Of a stretch of DNA of 15,386 nt, positions 1-5,484 are shown piece after piece. Numbering within the stretch: the first letter of the stretch is position 1; every line of letters begins with the position of its first letter. Position numbers and translations under genes: made by a program. This DNA comes from Thermoanaerobaculaceae bacterium. Its GTDB lineage: Bacteria; Acidobacteriota; Thermoanaerobaculia; Thermoanaerobaculales; Thermoanaerobaculaceae. The stretch is taken from assembly GCA_022865555.1 (NCBI GenBank), contig JALHTD010000373.1, positions 1 through 15,386 on the forward strand, given 5' to 3'. The notes beneath the pieces were generated by a model. That model was not told the origin of the DNA. It ran no database searches and worked only from the letters and a program-made list of their open reading frames with translations.

Positions 1-188
1 GTGCCCAGGATTTGGCGGTCGTCCTCGGCGGCACCGGCCAGCGACGTGATGTGTCGCCGCGGGATCACAAGCACGTGCACCGGGGCACGGGGCGCGATGT
101 CGTGGAACGCGACCACGTCCTCGTCCGCAAACAGGACACGTGCGGGTGTTGCGCCCTGCGCGACGCGGCAGAAGAGACAGCTCTCCAT
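1..188 (-). CDS. HIT-family (histidine triad) hydrolase, N-terminal part only
   Basis: The first 62 residues of a HIT-domain protein, cut by the window start. HIT proteins are small nucleotide hydrolases or transferases acting on phosphoramidates and dinucleoside polyphosphates in the cytoplasm. Visible are the N-terminal CLFC (Cys4 and Cys7, half of a zinc site seen in many bacterial HIT proteins), a strand with DEDVVAFHDIAPRAP, and the conserved HVLVIPRRHI segment typical of HinT-like proteins. The catalytic HxHxH triad would lie beyond the edge, so activity cannot be confirmed. The ATG lies 38 bases after the murA stop on the same strand. No Shine-Dalgarno sequence precedes it, but a -10-like box does (see the promoter entry), so it may be transcribed independently of murA as a leaderless message. 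Family assignment is firm; the exact substrate is unknown. Confidence 0.85.
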   Translation of the reverse strand, partial: MESCLFCRVAQGATPARVLFADEDVVAFHDIAPRAPVHVLVIPRRHITSLAGAAEDDRQILG

Positions 189-195
189 GTCGCGA

Positions 196-223
196 AGGAT
201 ACCAAGGCGGAGACCGGGGTCAG
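196..223 (-). promoter_or_regulatory. Candidate promoter of the HIT gene, leaderless type
   Basis: On the minus strand CTGACC (218-223) is followed after 16 bases by an extended -10, TGG then TATCCT (196-201), which ends 7 bases before the ATG at 188. A transcript starting the usual 6-8 bases after this box would begin at or next to the start codon. No Shine-Dalgarno sequence is present. Sequence-only prediction. Confidence 0.45.
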
Positions 224-226
224 GGT

Positions 227-1498
227 TCAGAGATACCGGCCAGGGTTGAAGCGCTCGACCGTGGCGCCGAGCGCGTTCAGCTTGACCTCCATCGCCTCGT
301 AGCCGCGGTCGAGGTGGTAGATGCGGTCCACCAGCGTCTCGCCCCGGGCAACCAGCCCGGCGAGCACCAGTGCCGCGGAGGCGCGCAGGTCCGAAGCCAT
401 CACCGTCGTGCCATCGAGGGCCGCGGGTCCGTGCACATGGGCGGTGCTTCCCTCAACCTCGACGGCCGCCCCGAGGCGCTTGAGCTCGAGGACGTGCTGG
501 AAACGGTTCTCGAAGATCGCCTCGGTGACCGAGCTTGCGCCGTGCGCCTGGGTCATCAGGGCGAGAAATTGCGCCTGCAGATCGGTGGCGAAACCCGGGT
601 GCTCCGTGGTGGTGATGGAGACCGCACGCAGCGGGCCCCGCTGCGCGGGAACCACGACCGCGTCGGCGTCGGTGGAAAAGGCGCATCCGGCCTCGCGAAG
701 GGCGGCGAGCAGGGCGCTCAGGTGATCGGGGCGGCAACCCGAAACCCTCACGCCATCCCCTGCCAGCACGGCGGCGATGACGTATGTTCCAGCCTCTATG
801 CGGTCGGGGATGACGAGGTGGTCGGCGCCGGATAGCTCCTCGGTGCCCTCGACCTCGAGGGTATCTGTGCCGACCCCGGTGATGCGCGCCCCCATCGCCA
901 GGAGGAGGTTGGCGAGGTCCTCGACCTCGGGCTCCCTTGCACAGTTGTGCAGCACGGTGCGACCGCGAGCCAGCGTCGCGGCCATCAGGAGGTTCTCGGT
1001 CCCGGTGACGGTGATGCGCGGGAAGCTCACCTCCCCACCCCGCAGGCCCCCGGAGGCTTCGGCCACCACGTCCCCGCTCTCCACGCGCAGGTCGGCTCCC
1101 AACTGTGCCAGCGCCTGGAGGTGGAAGTCGATGGGGCGGGCACCAATGGCGCAGCCGCCCGGGAGAGCCACCCGAGCGCGGCGACGGCGGGCAAGGAGAG
1201 GTCCGAGGACCAGCACCGAGGCCCGCATCGTGCGCACCAGTTCGTATGGAGCGTGGTAGGCGTCACCGCTGCCGGCCACGACCGTGGTTGCCCCCTCGCT
1301 GTGGGCGCATGACTCCCCGAGGGTCTCGAGGACCCGTTCCATGGTCACTATGTCGCGAACCCTGGGGAGGCCCCGCAGGATCACCGGCGCCGACGCGAGC
1401 AGCGTGGCGGCGAGGCACGGCAAGGCGGCGTTCTTGGAGCCCGAGACCCCCACCTCCCCGTGCAGCCTGCGGCCGCCCTGAATGCGGAACTTCTCCAT
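227..1498 (-). CDS. murA: UDP-N-acetylglucosamine 1-carboxyvinyltransferase (MurA)
   Basis: Catalyses the first committed step of peptidoglycan synthesis in the cytoplasm: transfer of enolpyruvate from PEP to UDP-GlcNAc. The 423-residue product is close to the usual 415-430. SGSKNAALP near the N-terminus supplies the conserved Lys22. LPGGCAIGARPIDFH carries the catalytic Cys116 (Cys115 in E. coli), so the enzyme should be of the fosfomycin-sensitive Cys type rather than the Asp type. The C-terminus has the expected GYEAMEVKLNALGA segment. The open frame continues far upstream of 1498 with no stop, but family alignment begins at MEKFRIQGG, which fixes this start. A well-formed -35/-10 pair sits just upstream and there is no Shine-Dalgarno sequence. 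The HIT gene follows after 38 bases. Confidence 0.97.
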   Translation of the reverse strand: MEKFRIQGGRRLHGEVGVSGSKNAALPCLAATLLASAPVILRGLPRVRDIVTMERVLETLGESCAHSEGATTVVAGSGDAYHAPYELVRTMRASVLVLGPLLARRRRARVALPGGCAIGARPIDFHLQALAQLGADLRVESGDVVAEASGGLRGGEVSFPRITVTGTENLLMAATLARGRTVLHNCAREPEVEDLANLLLAMGARITGVGTDTLEVEGTEELSGADHLVIPDRIEAGTYVIAAVLAGDGVRVSGCRPDHLSALLAALREAGCAFSTDADAVVVPAQRGPLRAVSITTTEHPGFATDLQAQFLALMTQAHGASSVTEAIFENRFQHVLELKRLGAAVEVEGSTAHVHGPAALDGTTVMASDLRASAALVLAGLVARGETLVDRIYHLDRGYEAMEVKLNALGATVERFNPGRYL

Positions 1499-1507
1499 GG
1501 CCGCCGG

Positions 1508-1536
1508 AGTGTCACCTTCTCTTCTGACTGCGTCAA
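1508..1536 (-). promoter_or_regulatory. murA promoter, sigma70-like
   Basis: On the minus strand TTGACG (1531-1536) and GACACT (1508-1513) are separated by exactly 17 bases, with an A-rich stretch just upstream (AAAAAC). The -10 ends 9 bases before the murA ATG, so the leader would be only about 1-3 bases. This is the clearest -35/-10 pair in the window. Confidence 0.65.
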
Positions 1537-1541
1537 GTTTT

Positions 1542-1729
1542 TCTTGCCCGGCGGGTGGCTGCGCTCGCTCGCTTCCCTCGCGACGCCTCCGCTCGTGACC
1601 GGACGGGCGCGATCCGGGTCGGGGCCCCTCGGTGTCCGCATGAGGCTGCGTCACCGACACCCCGTCCCGGCCCGCGCGTCCGGTGCCCGCGAGCTCCGGC
1701 GAGATGGCTTCGCCACCCGCCGGGCGGGG
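1542..1729. other. Long imperfect palindrome; candidate structured RNA, strand uncertain
   Basis: The only stretch over 300 bases without a gene (1499-1912) contains this element. CCCGGCGGGTGGC (1547-1559) is an exact reverse complement of 1712-1724, and the stem extends one more G-C pair (1546/1725) plus G-U pairs if plus-strand RNA is considered. An inner arm folds 1591-1640 onto 1647-1694: ACCGGACG/CGTCCGGT (1598-1605 with 1677-1684), CGCG/CGCG, CCGGG/CCCGG, CGG/CCG, GGTGTC/GACACC (1631-1636 with 1656-1661) and CGCA/TGCG around a six-base loop, with small bulges. Between the closing and inner stems is an open region with one 5-bp helix (1577-1581 with 1699-1703). About 56 pairs were counted by hand. 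A minus-strand GATAAA (1730-1735) lies where a -10 would place a start near 1724. The outline (closing stem, open middle, long apical arm, about 180 bases) resembles 6S RNA, but no sequence signature was recognised. No protein fits. Confidence 0.35.
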
Positions 1730-1740
1730 TTTATCGTCAC

Positions 1741-1781
1741 CCTCGCGGTGGCGGGGACCGTGCGCGGTCCACTTCGCGAGG
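1741..1781. other. Nested stem-loop next to the long palindrome
   Basis: CCTCGCG (1741-1747) pairs with CGCGAGG (1775-1781), and inside it GGACCG (1755-1760) pairs with CGGTCC (1765-1770) around a four-base loop. That gives 13 pairs with an asymmetric internal loop. It has no T-run on either side, so it does not look like a terminator. It may be part of the same structured region. The rest of the gap, 1782-1900, shows nothing recognisable. Confidence 0.3.
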
Positions 1782-1900
1782 CCGCCAAGGTGTCCACACA
1801 GGGTGAGGACAGGAAAGATTTGGCGCGGATGGGCAGCCAACCTCGAGTCCGGTGAACCGGCCGTTCCTCCAGAAGCGGAGGGATTCTCGCGTACGGCGCC

Positions 1901-1906
1901 TACAAT
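1901..1906 (+). promoter_or_regulatory. -10 box of the DUF504-rnc operon, leaderless type
   Basis: TACAAT ends 6 bases before the GTG at 1913, and no Shine-Dalgarno sequence lies between. Transcription would begin at the start codon itself. No convincing -35 was found at the expected distance. Confidence 0.45.
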
Positions 1907-1912
1907 CGTGGG

Positions 1913-2158
1913 GTGTCGACGGTGCGCGAGGTGCTGAACCGCCTGCGCTGGGACCCCCGCGGCGGGCCGGGGGTCGTGGTGCTCGCCGTGCGCGTGCGCG
2001 AGGGTGGCACGGAGAGCATCGAGGAGATCGAGTTTGCCTCGGTGGTTGAGATCCTGCCGGGCGGCGTCACGGTGGCGGACGGGACGTTCCTTCCCTACCA
2101 TCGCGTCGTCGCCGTGCGGCGCGGCGGGGAGGTGCTGTGGCGGAGCAGCAGCGGATGA
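1913..2158 (+). CDS. DUF504 / MJ1316-domain protein (predicted RNA end recognition)
   Basis: An 81-residue protein matching the DUF504 (UPF0248, MJ1316) family along its whole length. It opens with VREVLNRLRWDP, and near the C-terminus has LPYHRVVAV (residues 60-68), the family's conserved [I/L]PYHR[I/V] motif, followed by GEVLW. The MJ1316 domain is known mainly from archaea and has been predicted from comparative genomics to recognise cyclic-phosphate or similarly processed RNA ends; no activity is visible from the sequence. Its stop overlaps the rnc start as ATGA, so it is probably translated coupled to RNase III, which supports a role in RNA processing or repair. The GTG start is chosen because the family homology begins there and a -10-like box immediately precedes it. 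No signal peptide or membrane segment. Confidence 0.8.
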   Translation: MSTVREVLNRLRWDPRGGPGVVVLAVRVREGGTESIEEIEFASVVEILPGGVTVADGTFLPYHRVVAVRRGGEVLWRSSSG

Positions 2159-2853
2159 GCGAGCGGCGGCACGCGCTGGGGCGGCTCGAGGCCGCCCTGG
2201 GTCACCGCTTCGCCCGGCCGGAGGTGCTGGAGCAGGCGCTGCGGCACCGCTCTGCTGCGCACGAGCAGGGCGTCCCCTCCTTCGAGCGCCTCGAGTTTCT
2301 GGGCGACGCTGCCCTCTCTCACGCCGTTGCGGCGCTGCTCTTCACTCGCTGGCCGGACGCCAGCGAGGGTGAGCTTACCCGGGCGCGCGCGGCCCTGGTG
2401 CGGGAGGCCTCGCTGGCGGTGCTCGCCGGCCAACTCGGGCTGCCTGCAGCCCTTCAACTCGGGAGCGGGCTCAGGGAGGGGAGTGCGAGCCCGGCGGTGC
2501 TCGCCGATGCCCTGGAGGCGGTGTTGGGGGCGCTCCTGCTCGACGCGGGCTGGCGCTCGTTTCGCGCTGCGGTCAACCGCCTATTCTCACCGCTGGTAGC
2601 GACGCTCGACGCGGCTCAGCTGGCGCTGGAGGAACCGAAGTCCACGCTGCAGGAGCTGGCGCAGAAGCAGGGCCTGCCGCTCCCGGTCTACCGCGAGGTG
2701 GAGATCCGAGGCCCCGCGCACCACCGGGTCTACGTCTACGAGGCCGAGTTCGGCGGACGGGTACTGGCCCGCGGAGAAGGGCGCTCGAAGAAGGCGGCCC
2801 AGCAGGAGGCCGCCCGCCGCGCGTTGGAGAGGCTTGAAGGCATGGAGGCCTGA
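2155..2853 (+). CDS. rnc: Ribonuclease III
   Basis: Double-strand-specific endoribonuclease for rRNA processing and mRNA or antisense turnover. The 232-residue product has the usual two domains. The catalytic domain (about 1-150) carries the signature FERLEFLGDAAL, with E44, E47 and D51 at the positions of the E. coli E38, E41 and D45. LADALEAVLGAL follows with D118 and E121, matching the metal-binding D114 and E117. The dsRNA-binding domain (about 160-228) has PKSTLQELAQ and the basic GRSKKAAQQEAARRAL helix. All catalytic residues are kept. The ATG start makes a 4-base ATGA overlap with DUF504 and has GGAG (2142-2145) 9 bases upstream. A GTG at 2137, behind GGGGAGG but with only 4 bases of spacing, is a possible alternative adding six residues. 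The last codons lie in a 16-bp tandem duplication. Confidence 0.95.
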   Translation: MSERRHALGRLEAALGHRFARPEVLEQALRHRSAAHEQGVPSFERLEFLGDAALSHAVAALLFTRWPDASEGELTRARAALVREASLAVLAGQLGLPAALQLGSGLREGSASPAVLADALEAVLGALLLDAGWRSFRAAVNRLFSPLVATLDAAQLALEEPKSTLQELAQKQGLPLPVYREVEIRGPAHHRVYVYEAEFGGRVLARGEGRSKKAAQQEAARRALERLEGMEA

Positions 2854-2860
2854 AGGCTTG
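2829..2860 (+). repeat. 16-bp tandem duplication over the rnc stop codon
   Basis: Bases 2829-2844 and 2845-2860 match at 14 of 16 positions (GAGGCTTGAAGGCATG and GAGGCCTGAAGGCTTG). A more decayed third unit may follow to about 2878. The second unit supplies the TGA stop of rnc, so the duplication probably set the present C-terminus. Confidence 0.6.
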
Positions 2861-2873
2861 AGGCTCTTCAGGC
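2848..2873 (+). terminator. Stem-loop at the rnc end, possible weak terminator
   Basis: GCCTGAAG (2848-2855) pairs with CTTCAGGC (2866-2873), eight pairs with a ten-base loop. It includes the rnc stop codon and no T-run follows. It lies between convergent genes, where termination is expected, but the missing U-tract makes intrinsic termination doubtful. Beyond it, 2874-3001 holds nothing else recognised. Confidence 0.3.
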
Positions 2874-3001
2874 TCATGAATCACTTCACATCCCGTGACG
2901 TTTGCGCCGTCTGCCCGTAGTTGGTCTGTCTTGAATTCCTGCTCGCCCCTCAAGCCAGATGGGGGGTGAACGGCAAGCCTTCGTCAGCGCGCGGCGGGAA
3001 C

Positions 3002-4027
3002 CTATGCCGGGCCCAGCCCGGGGATGCGCAGCTGGGCGAGCTCCTGCACGAGGCGGAGCTCGAGCGAACGGGTTGCGTACAGGCGCGAATGGGTGCCGTC
3101 CCAGTGGGTGCGGAAGTCCACCACCAACTGCTCGCACCACGTGAGGAACGGGGTTGGCTCGAAGAGCAGGTCACGCTGGGACGCCGAGATGTCGAGCACG
3201 ATGTCGTGGTCGTGGGTGTACGGCGAGAACGTCGTTCCGAGGTTGATCCTGTTGAGCCACTCCAGGGGCACGGAGGCCAGGCTCGGGCGCTGCCCGAGGG
3301 TTCCGGCGGCGGTCTCGATGAACTGCTTGAGCGAGACGACCTCCCGCTGGGCGAGGTTGTACGCGCGGCCGAATGCGTTTGCGTTCATGAGGTTCGCGGC
3401 GATCGTCTCGGCCACGTCGTGGACCCACAGAAACCCCCAGGCGTTCAGGCCCCCGTCCGGGAGGATGAGCGGGCCCCCATCGAGCAGCCGCTCCAGGTAA
3501 GTCTGCGAGCGCTCGGTGTAGTCGCGTGGCCCGACCACCATGGGCAGGCGCAGCGCCGTGTAGGGGAACTGCTCGCCCTCCCACGCCTGGGCGAGTGCGA
3601 GCTCGCAGCGGCGCTTGTGGTAGGCATACGTCCAGGATGAGCTGGCGGCCTCGGTCTTCGGTGCGAGGCGTCCGGCAAAGTCCTCCTCCCTGAACGGGCA
3701 CAGGAGTCGGTCACGGATGAGGTAGACGGAAGCGGTCGACACGTGGATGAAGTGCCCGATCCGCCCAGTGAGCTTCTCGATCGCGGCGCGGGTGTCCTCC
3801 TCGCGGAAGCCGATGACGTCCACCACAACGTCGAAATCACGACGCGCCATCGCACGCTGGATCGTCTGGGGGTCGGAGCGGTCGCCGATAACCCGACCCA
3901 CCCTTGTGCCGAAGGGATCCGGGGTGCGGCCGCGGTTCAGGAGCGTGATGCGGTGGCCGTCCATGAGCAGGCGTTGCACCACCGCCAGGCCAATGAACCG
4001 GCTCCCCCCGATGACCAACACCTGCAT
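3002..4027 (-). CDS. NAD-dependent epimerase/dehydratase family protein (extended SDR)
   Basis: A 341-residue extended short-chain dehydrogenase/reductase. The N-terminal Rossmann fold begins MQVLVIGGSRFIG with the nucleotide-binding GGSRFIG at 7-13. VSTASVY (96-102) provides the active-site Ser region, and YAYHK (134-138) is the YxxxK catalytic pair. GGSRFIG/GGTRFIG together with a NRG segment at the end of beta-2 is typical of the CSP41-like or sugar-nucleotide epimerase-like subgroup, in which NAD(P) binding is expected but many members have no proven substrate. No signal peptide; likely cytoplasmic. It starts 9 bases after the DUF4388 stop on the same strand, so the two may be co-transcribed. 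It has only a poorly placed AAAGG before the ATG, but a TAGAAT box ends 6 bases upstream. Substrate cannot be deduced here. Confidence 0.85.
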   Translation of the reverse strand: MQVLVIGGSRFIGLAVVQRLLMDGHRITLLNRGRTPDPFGTRVGRVIGDRSDPQTIQRAMARRDFDVVVDVIGFREEDTRAAIEKLTGRIGHFIHVSTASVYLIRDRLLCPFREEDFAGRLAPKTEAASSSWTYAYHKRRCELALAQAWEGEQFPYTALRLPMVVGPRDYTERSQTYLERLLDGGPLILPDGGLNAWGFLWVHDVAETIAANLMNANAFGRAYNLAQREVVSLKQFIETAAGTLGQRPSLASVPLEWLNRINLGTTFSPYTHDHDIVLDISASQRDLLFEPTPFLTWCEQLVVDFRTHWDGTHSRLYATRSLELRLVQELAQLRIPGLGPA

Positions 4028-4033
4028 GGTGTG

Positions 4034-4039
4034 ATTCTA
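4034..4039 (-). promoter_or_regulatory. -10-like box before the SDR gene, leaderless type
   Basis: On the minus strand TAGAAT ends 6 bases before the ATG at 4027. Its first three bases are the TAG stop of the DUF4388 gene, so the hexamer is partly constrained by coding sequence and could be fortuitous. No -35 was recognised. Confidence 0.3.
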
Positions 4040-5410
4040 CCTTTGCTCCGCCGCAATCCCTGCGGCTTTCTTGGCCGCCTTGCGCGCGGCGGTCAGGGCG
4101 GTGGCGAGCGCAGGGTCTGCGGACGAGGTCAGATCCTCCTGGGATTCGGCGGTGCTCGAGAGGTCTCCGGCCACGAGGCCGACCAGTCGGGTCAGGCGCG
4201 CGGCCGGATGGTTGGGAGGCGAAGAGGTCAGGGCTGCGAGAAGAACCTCGGGCATCCCGGCCGCGGTGCTCGCCGCCTGGCCCACCAGGGGCAGCAGGTG
4301 CTGGAGGGCGCAGCGTTGCATCGCCTGGGATGCCAGCGGGGAGCTCGCGAGTGCGGTGACGACCAGCTCCAGGAGCACCATTGGCAGGGCGGCGGCGGTG
4401 GCTGCGGTGTCCTCCTCGAGGCCCACAACCTCGGCGAGCTTGCGGGCCGCCGCGATGCGGGCGAGGGCAGCACGACGCAACGCCGGATCGTTGGCGCTCT
4501 TCTGCTCCCGGTGCCAGCGCGGGTTGTCGAGGATGAAGTGGGTGAAAGTCTTTGCGTCGTCACCCGCCATCGACCATGCCTCGGCCGCACCAGAGGCGCG
4601 GGGCTGACCCGGGGCGTCCAGCCCGTTGACCAAGCAGAGCAGGTTCCAGACAAGAGTCGGGGAGTCCTCGAGACGCGGCTGCTTGCCGGCCTTCAGCCGG
4701 CGCAGGATCCTCTCCGCGTCGGCAGGGCCCACGGGCAGCAACGGCGGGCCCTGGGCCACCCACCGGCGCAAGAGATCGCCGACGGCGAGAAAGGCTCGAT
4801 GAGCCTCTGCCAAGGCGGTGGCCTCCAGCAGCTCGCCCTCGAGGTCCATCGTGATGTGCCAGAAAAGCGCTTCAAGGGTGCTCGGGTCCAGCGTCGTGTG
4901 CGGGACCTTGTGCGCCTGACCGCTGGCCGGCTTCGTGTCGACCCGGTAGGCGGCCTGCATGATCAGGTTCCGGCAGTCGAGGTCGAGGTCGACCTCGTTG
5001 CGGTCGGCGACCGGCCAGGTGGGATCGAAGGTGAAGATGACCTGTTCCTCGCGCAAGACGCGGCTTGCGAGGGTCGTGGCGAGGCTGCGGCCGGCCTCCG
5101 CGAGCTTGGCGGGAGGGATGCCGGCGTCGCGCTTGAGCACGGAGGTGAAGAGCTCGCCCTGCGTCTGCGAGACCACCAGCGCACGCATCAGCACCTCGCG
5201 CGGCGCGACGCCTTTACGGAGCAGCCACGAACCCAGGCGCTCGGAGGCCCGCGAGGATGCGACGAACGCGATCTTGCCGCGGTTCATGTCGAACGCCCGG
5301 GTCACATCGCCGGCGAAGAGCAGCAGGCGCCCGGTCGCGTGGGTGAGGTGGAGCCACTCGAGCAGGTCGCCCAGGTAGAGCCGGCCGAGCGTCCCGGAGA
5401 GCGTCAGCAT
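4037..5410 (-). CDS. DUF4388 (PATAN-like) domain protein
   Basis: A 457-residue cytoplasmic protein. Residues 1 to about 110 match the DUF4388/PATAN type: MLTLSGTLGRLYLGDLLEWL, then TGRLLLFAGD, RGKIAFVASS and ERLGSWLLRKG. Such domains occur in PatA-like and gliding- or signalling-associated proteins, often with response regulators or GTPase-linked systems, and are thought to mediate protein interactions. The remaining part is largely helical and Ala/Leu-rich. Around residues 310-350 (LARIAAARKLAEVVGL onward) it vaguely recalls helical HD/HDOD-like packing, but no catalytic His-Asp motif is seen. The C-terminus is an Ala/Lys-rich tail (ARKAAKKAAGIAAEQR). The ATG is fixed by the family start; there is no Shine-Dalgarno sequence but a -10-like box 7 bases upstream. 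It is divergent from the mutase and upstream of the SDR gene. Function unknown, probably regulatory. Confidence 0.75.
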   Translation of the reverse strand: MLTLSGTLGRLYLGDLLEWLHLTHATGRLLLFAGDVTRAFDMNRGKIAFVASSRASERLGSWLLRKGVAPREVLMRALVVSQTQGELFTSVLKRDAGIPPAKLAEAGRSLATTLASRVLREEQVIFTFDPTWPVADRNEVDLDLDCRNLIMQAAYRVDTKPASGQAHKVPHTTLDPSTLEALFWHITMDLEGELLEATALAEAHRAFLAVGDLLRRWVAQGPPLLPVGPADAERILRRLKAGKQPRLEDSPTLVWNLLCLVNGLDAPGQPRASGAAEAWSMAGDDAKTFTHFILDNPRWHREQKSANDPALRRAALARIAAARKLAEVVGLEEDTAATAAALPMVLLELVVTALASSPLASQAMQRCALQHLLPLVGQAASTAAGMPEVLLAALTSSPPNHPAARLTRLVGLVAGDLSSTAESQEDLTSSADPALATALTAARKAAKKAAGIAAEQR

Positions 5411-5417
5411 CCAATCA

Positions 5418-5423
5418 AGTATG
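5418..5423 (-). promoter_or_regulatory. -10 box of the DUF4388 gene, leaderless type
   Basis: On the minus strand TGG followed by CATACT (extended -10) ends 7 bases before the ATG at 5410; there is no Shine-Dalgarno sequence. It lies back to back with the mutase promoter, only 25 bases away. Confidence 0.4.
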
Positions 5424-5445
5424 CCAGAAAGTGCCCGCTCCTGCT

Positions 5446-5477
5446 TGCTATACTCAGTTTTCTTGGGGGTTCGGAGG
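5446..5477 (+). promoter_or_regulatory. Mutase promoter (extended -10) and ribosome binding site
   Basis: TGC plus TATACT (5446-5454) forms an extended -10 with no good -35. A start near 5461 would give a leader of about 24 bases containing GGAGG (5473-5477), 7 bases before the ATG at 5485. This is a normal leadered arrangement, in contrast to the divergent neighbour. Confidence 0.55.
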
Positions 5478-5484
5478 ATCTGCG

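Noticed and set aside
1460..1855. Plus-strand open frame of 131 codons in the murA-DUF504 gap
   Set aside because: It overlaps the start of murA, has no ribosome binding site or recognisable domain, and covers the palindromic element.
1542..1860. RNase P RNA, tmRNA or SRP RNA
   Set aside because: I looked on both strands for GAGGAAAGUCC and ACAGAA (RNase P), the tmRNA tRNA-like ends and the SRP GGAAGGAAGCAGCC loop; none is present. A minus-strand AAACCCCGCCCGG recalls an RNase P segment but stands alone.
1499..2101. In-frame upstream extension of murA, about 200 codons
   Set aside because: The sequence has low-complexity Arg/Pro/Gly composition, no family similarity, crosses the murA promoter and runs antisense to the DUF504 gene; absence of stops reflects high GC.
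2137..2154. GTG at 2137 as the rnc start
   Set aside because: It has GGGGAGG but only 4 bases of spacing; the ATG at 2155 gives the ATGA overlap and a normally spaced GGAG. Not fully excluded.
2946..2964. CCCCTC/GA-GGGG hairpin as terminator of the SDR gene
   Set aside because: Only four to six pairs with a bulge and no T-run on the minus strand; too weak.
5426..5431. A -35 for the mutase promoter
   Set aside because: AGAAAG at the 17-base distance does not resemble TTGACA; the extended -10 (TGC) may make a -35 unnecessary.
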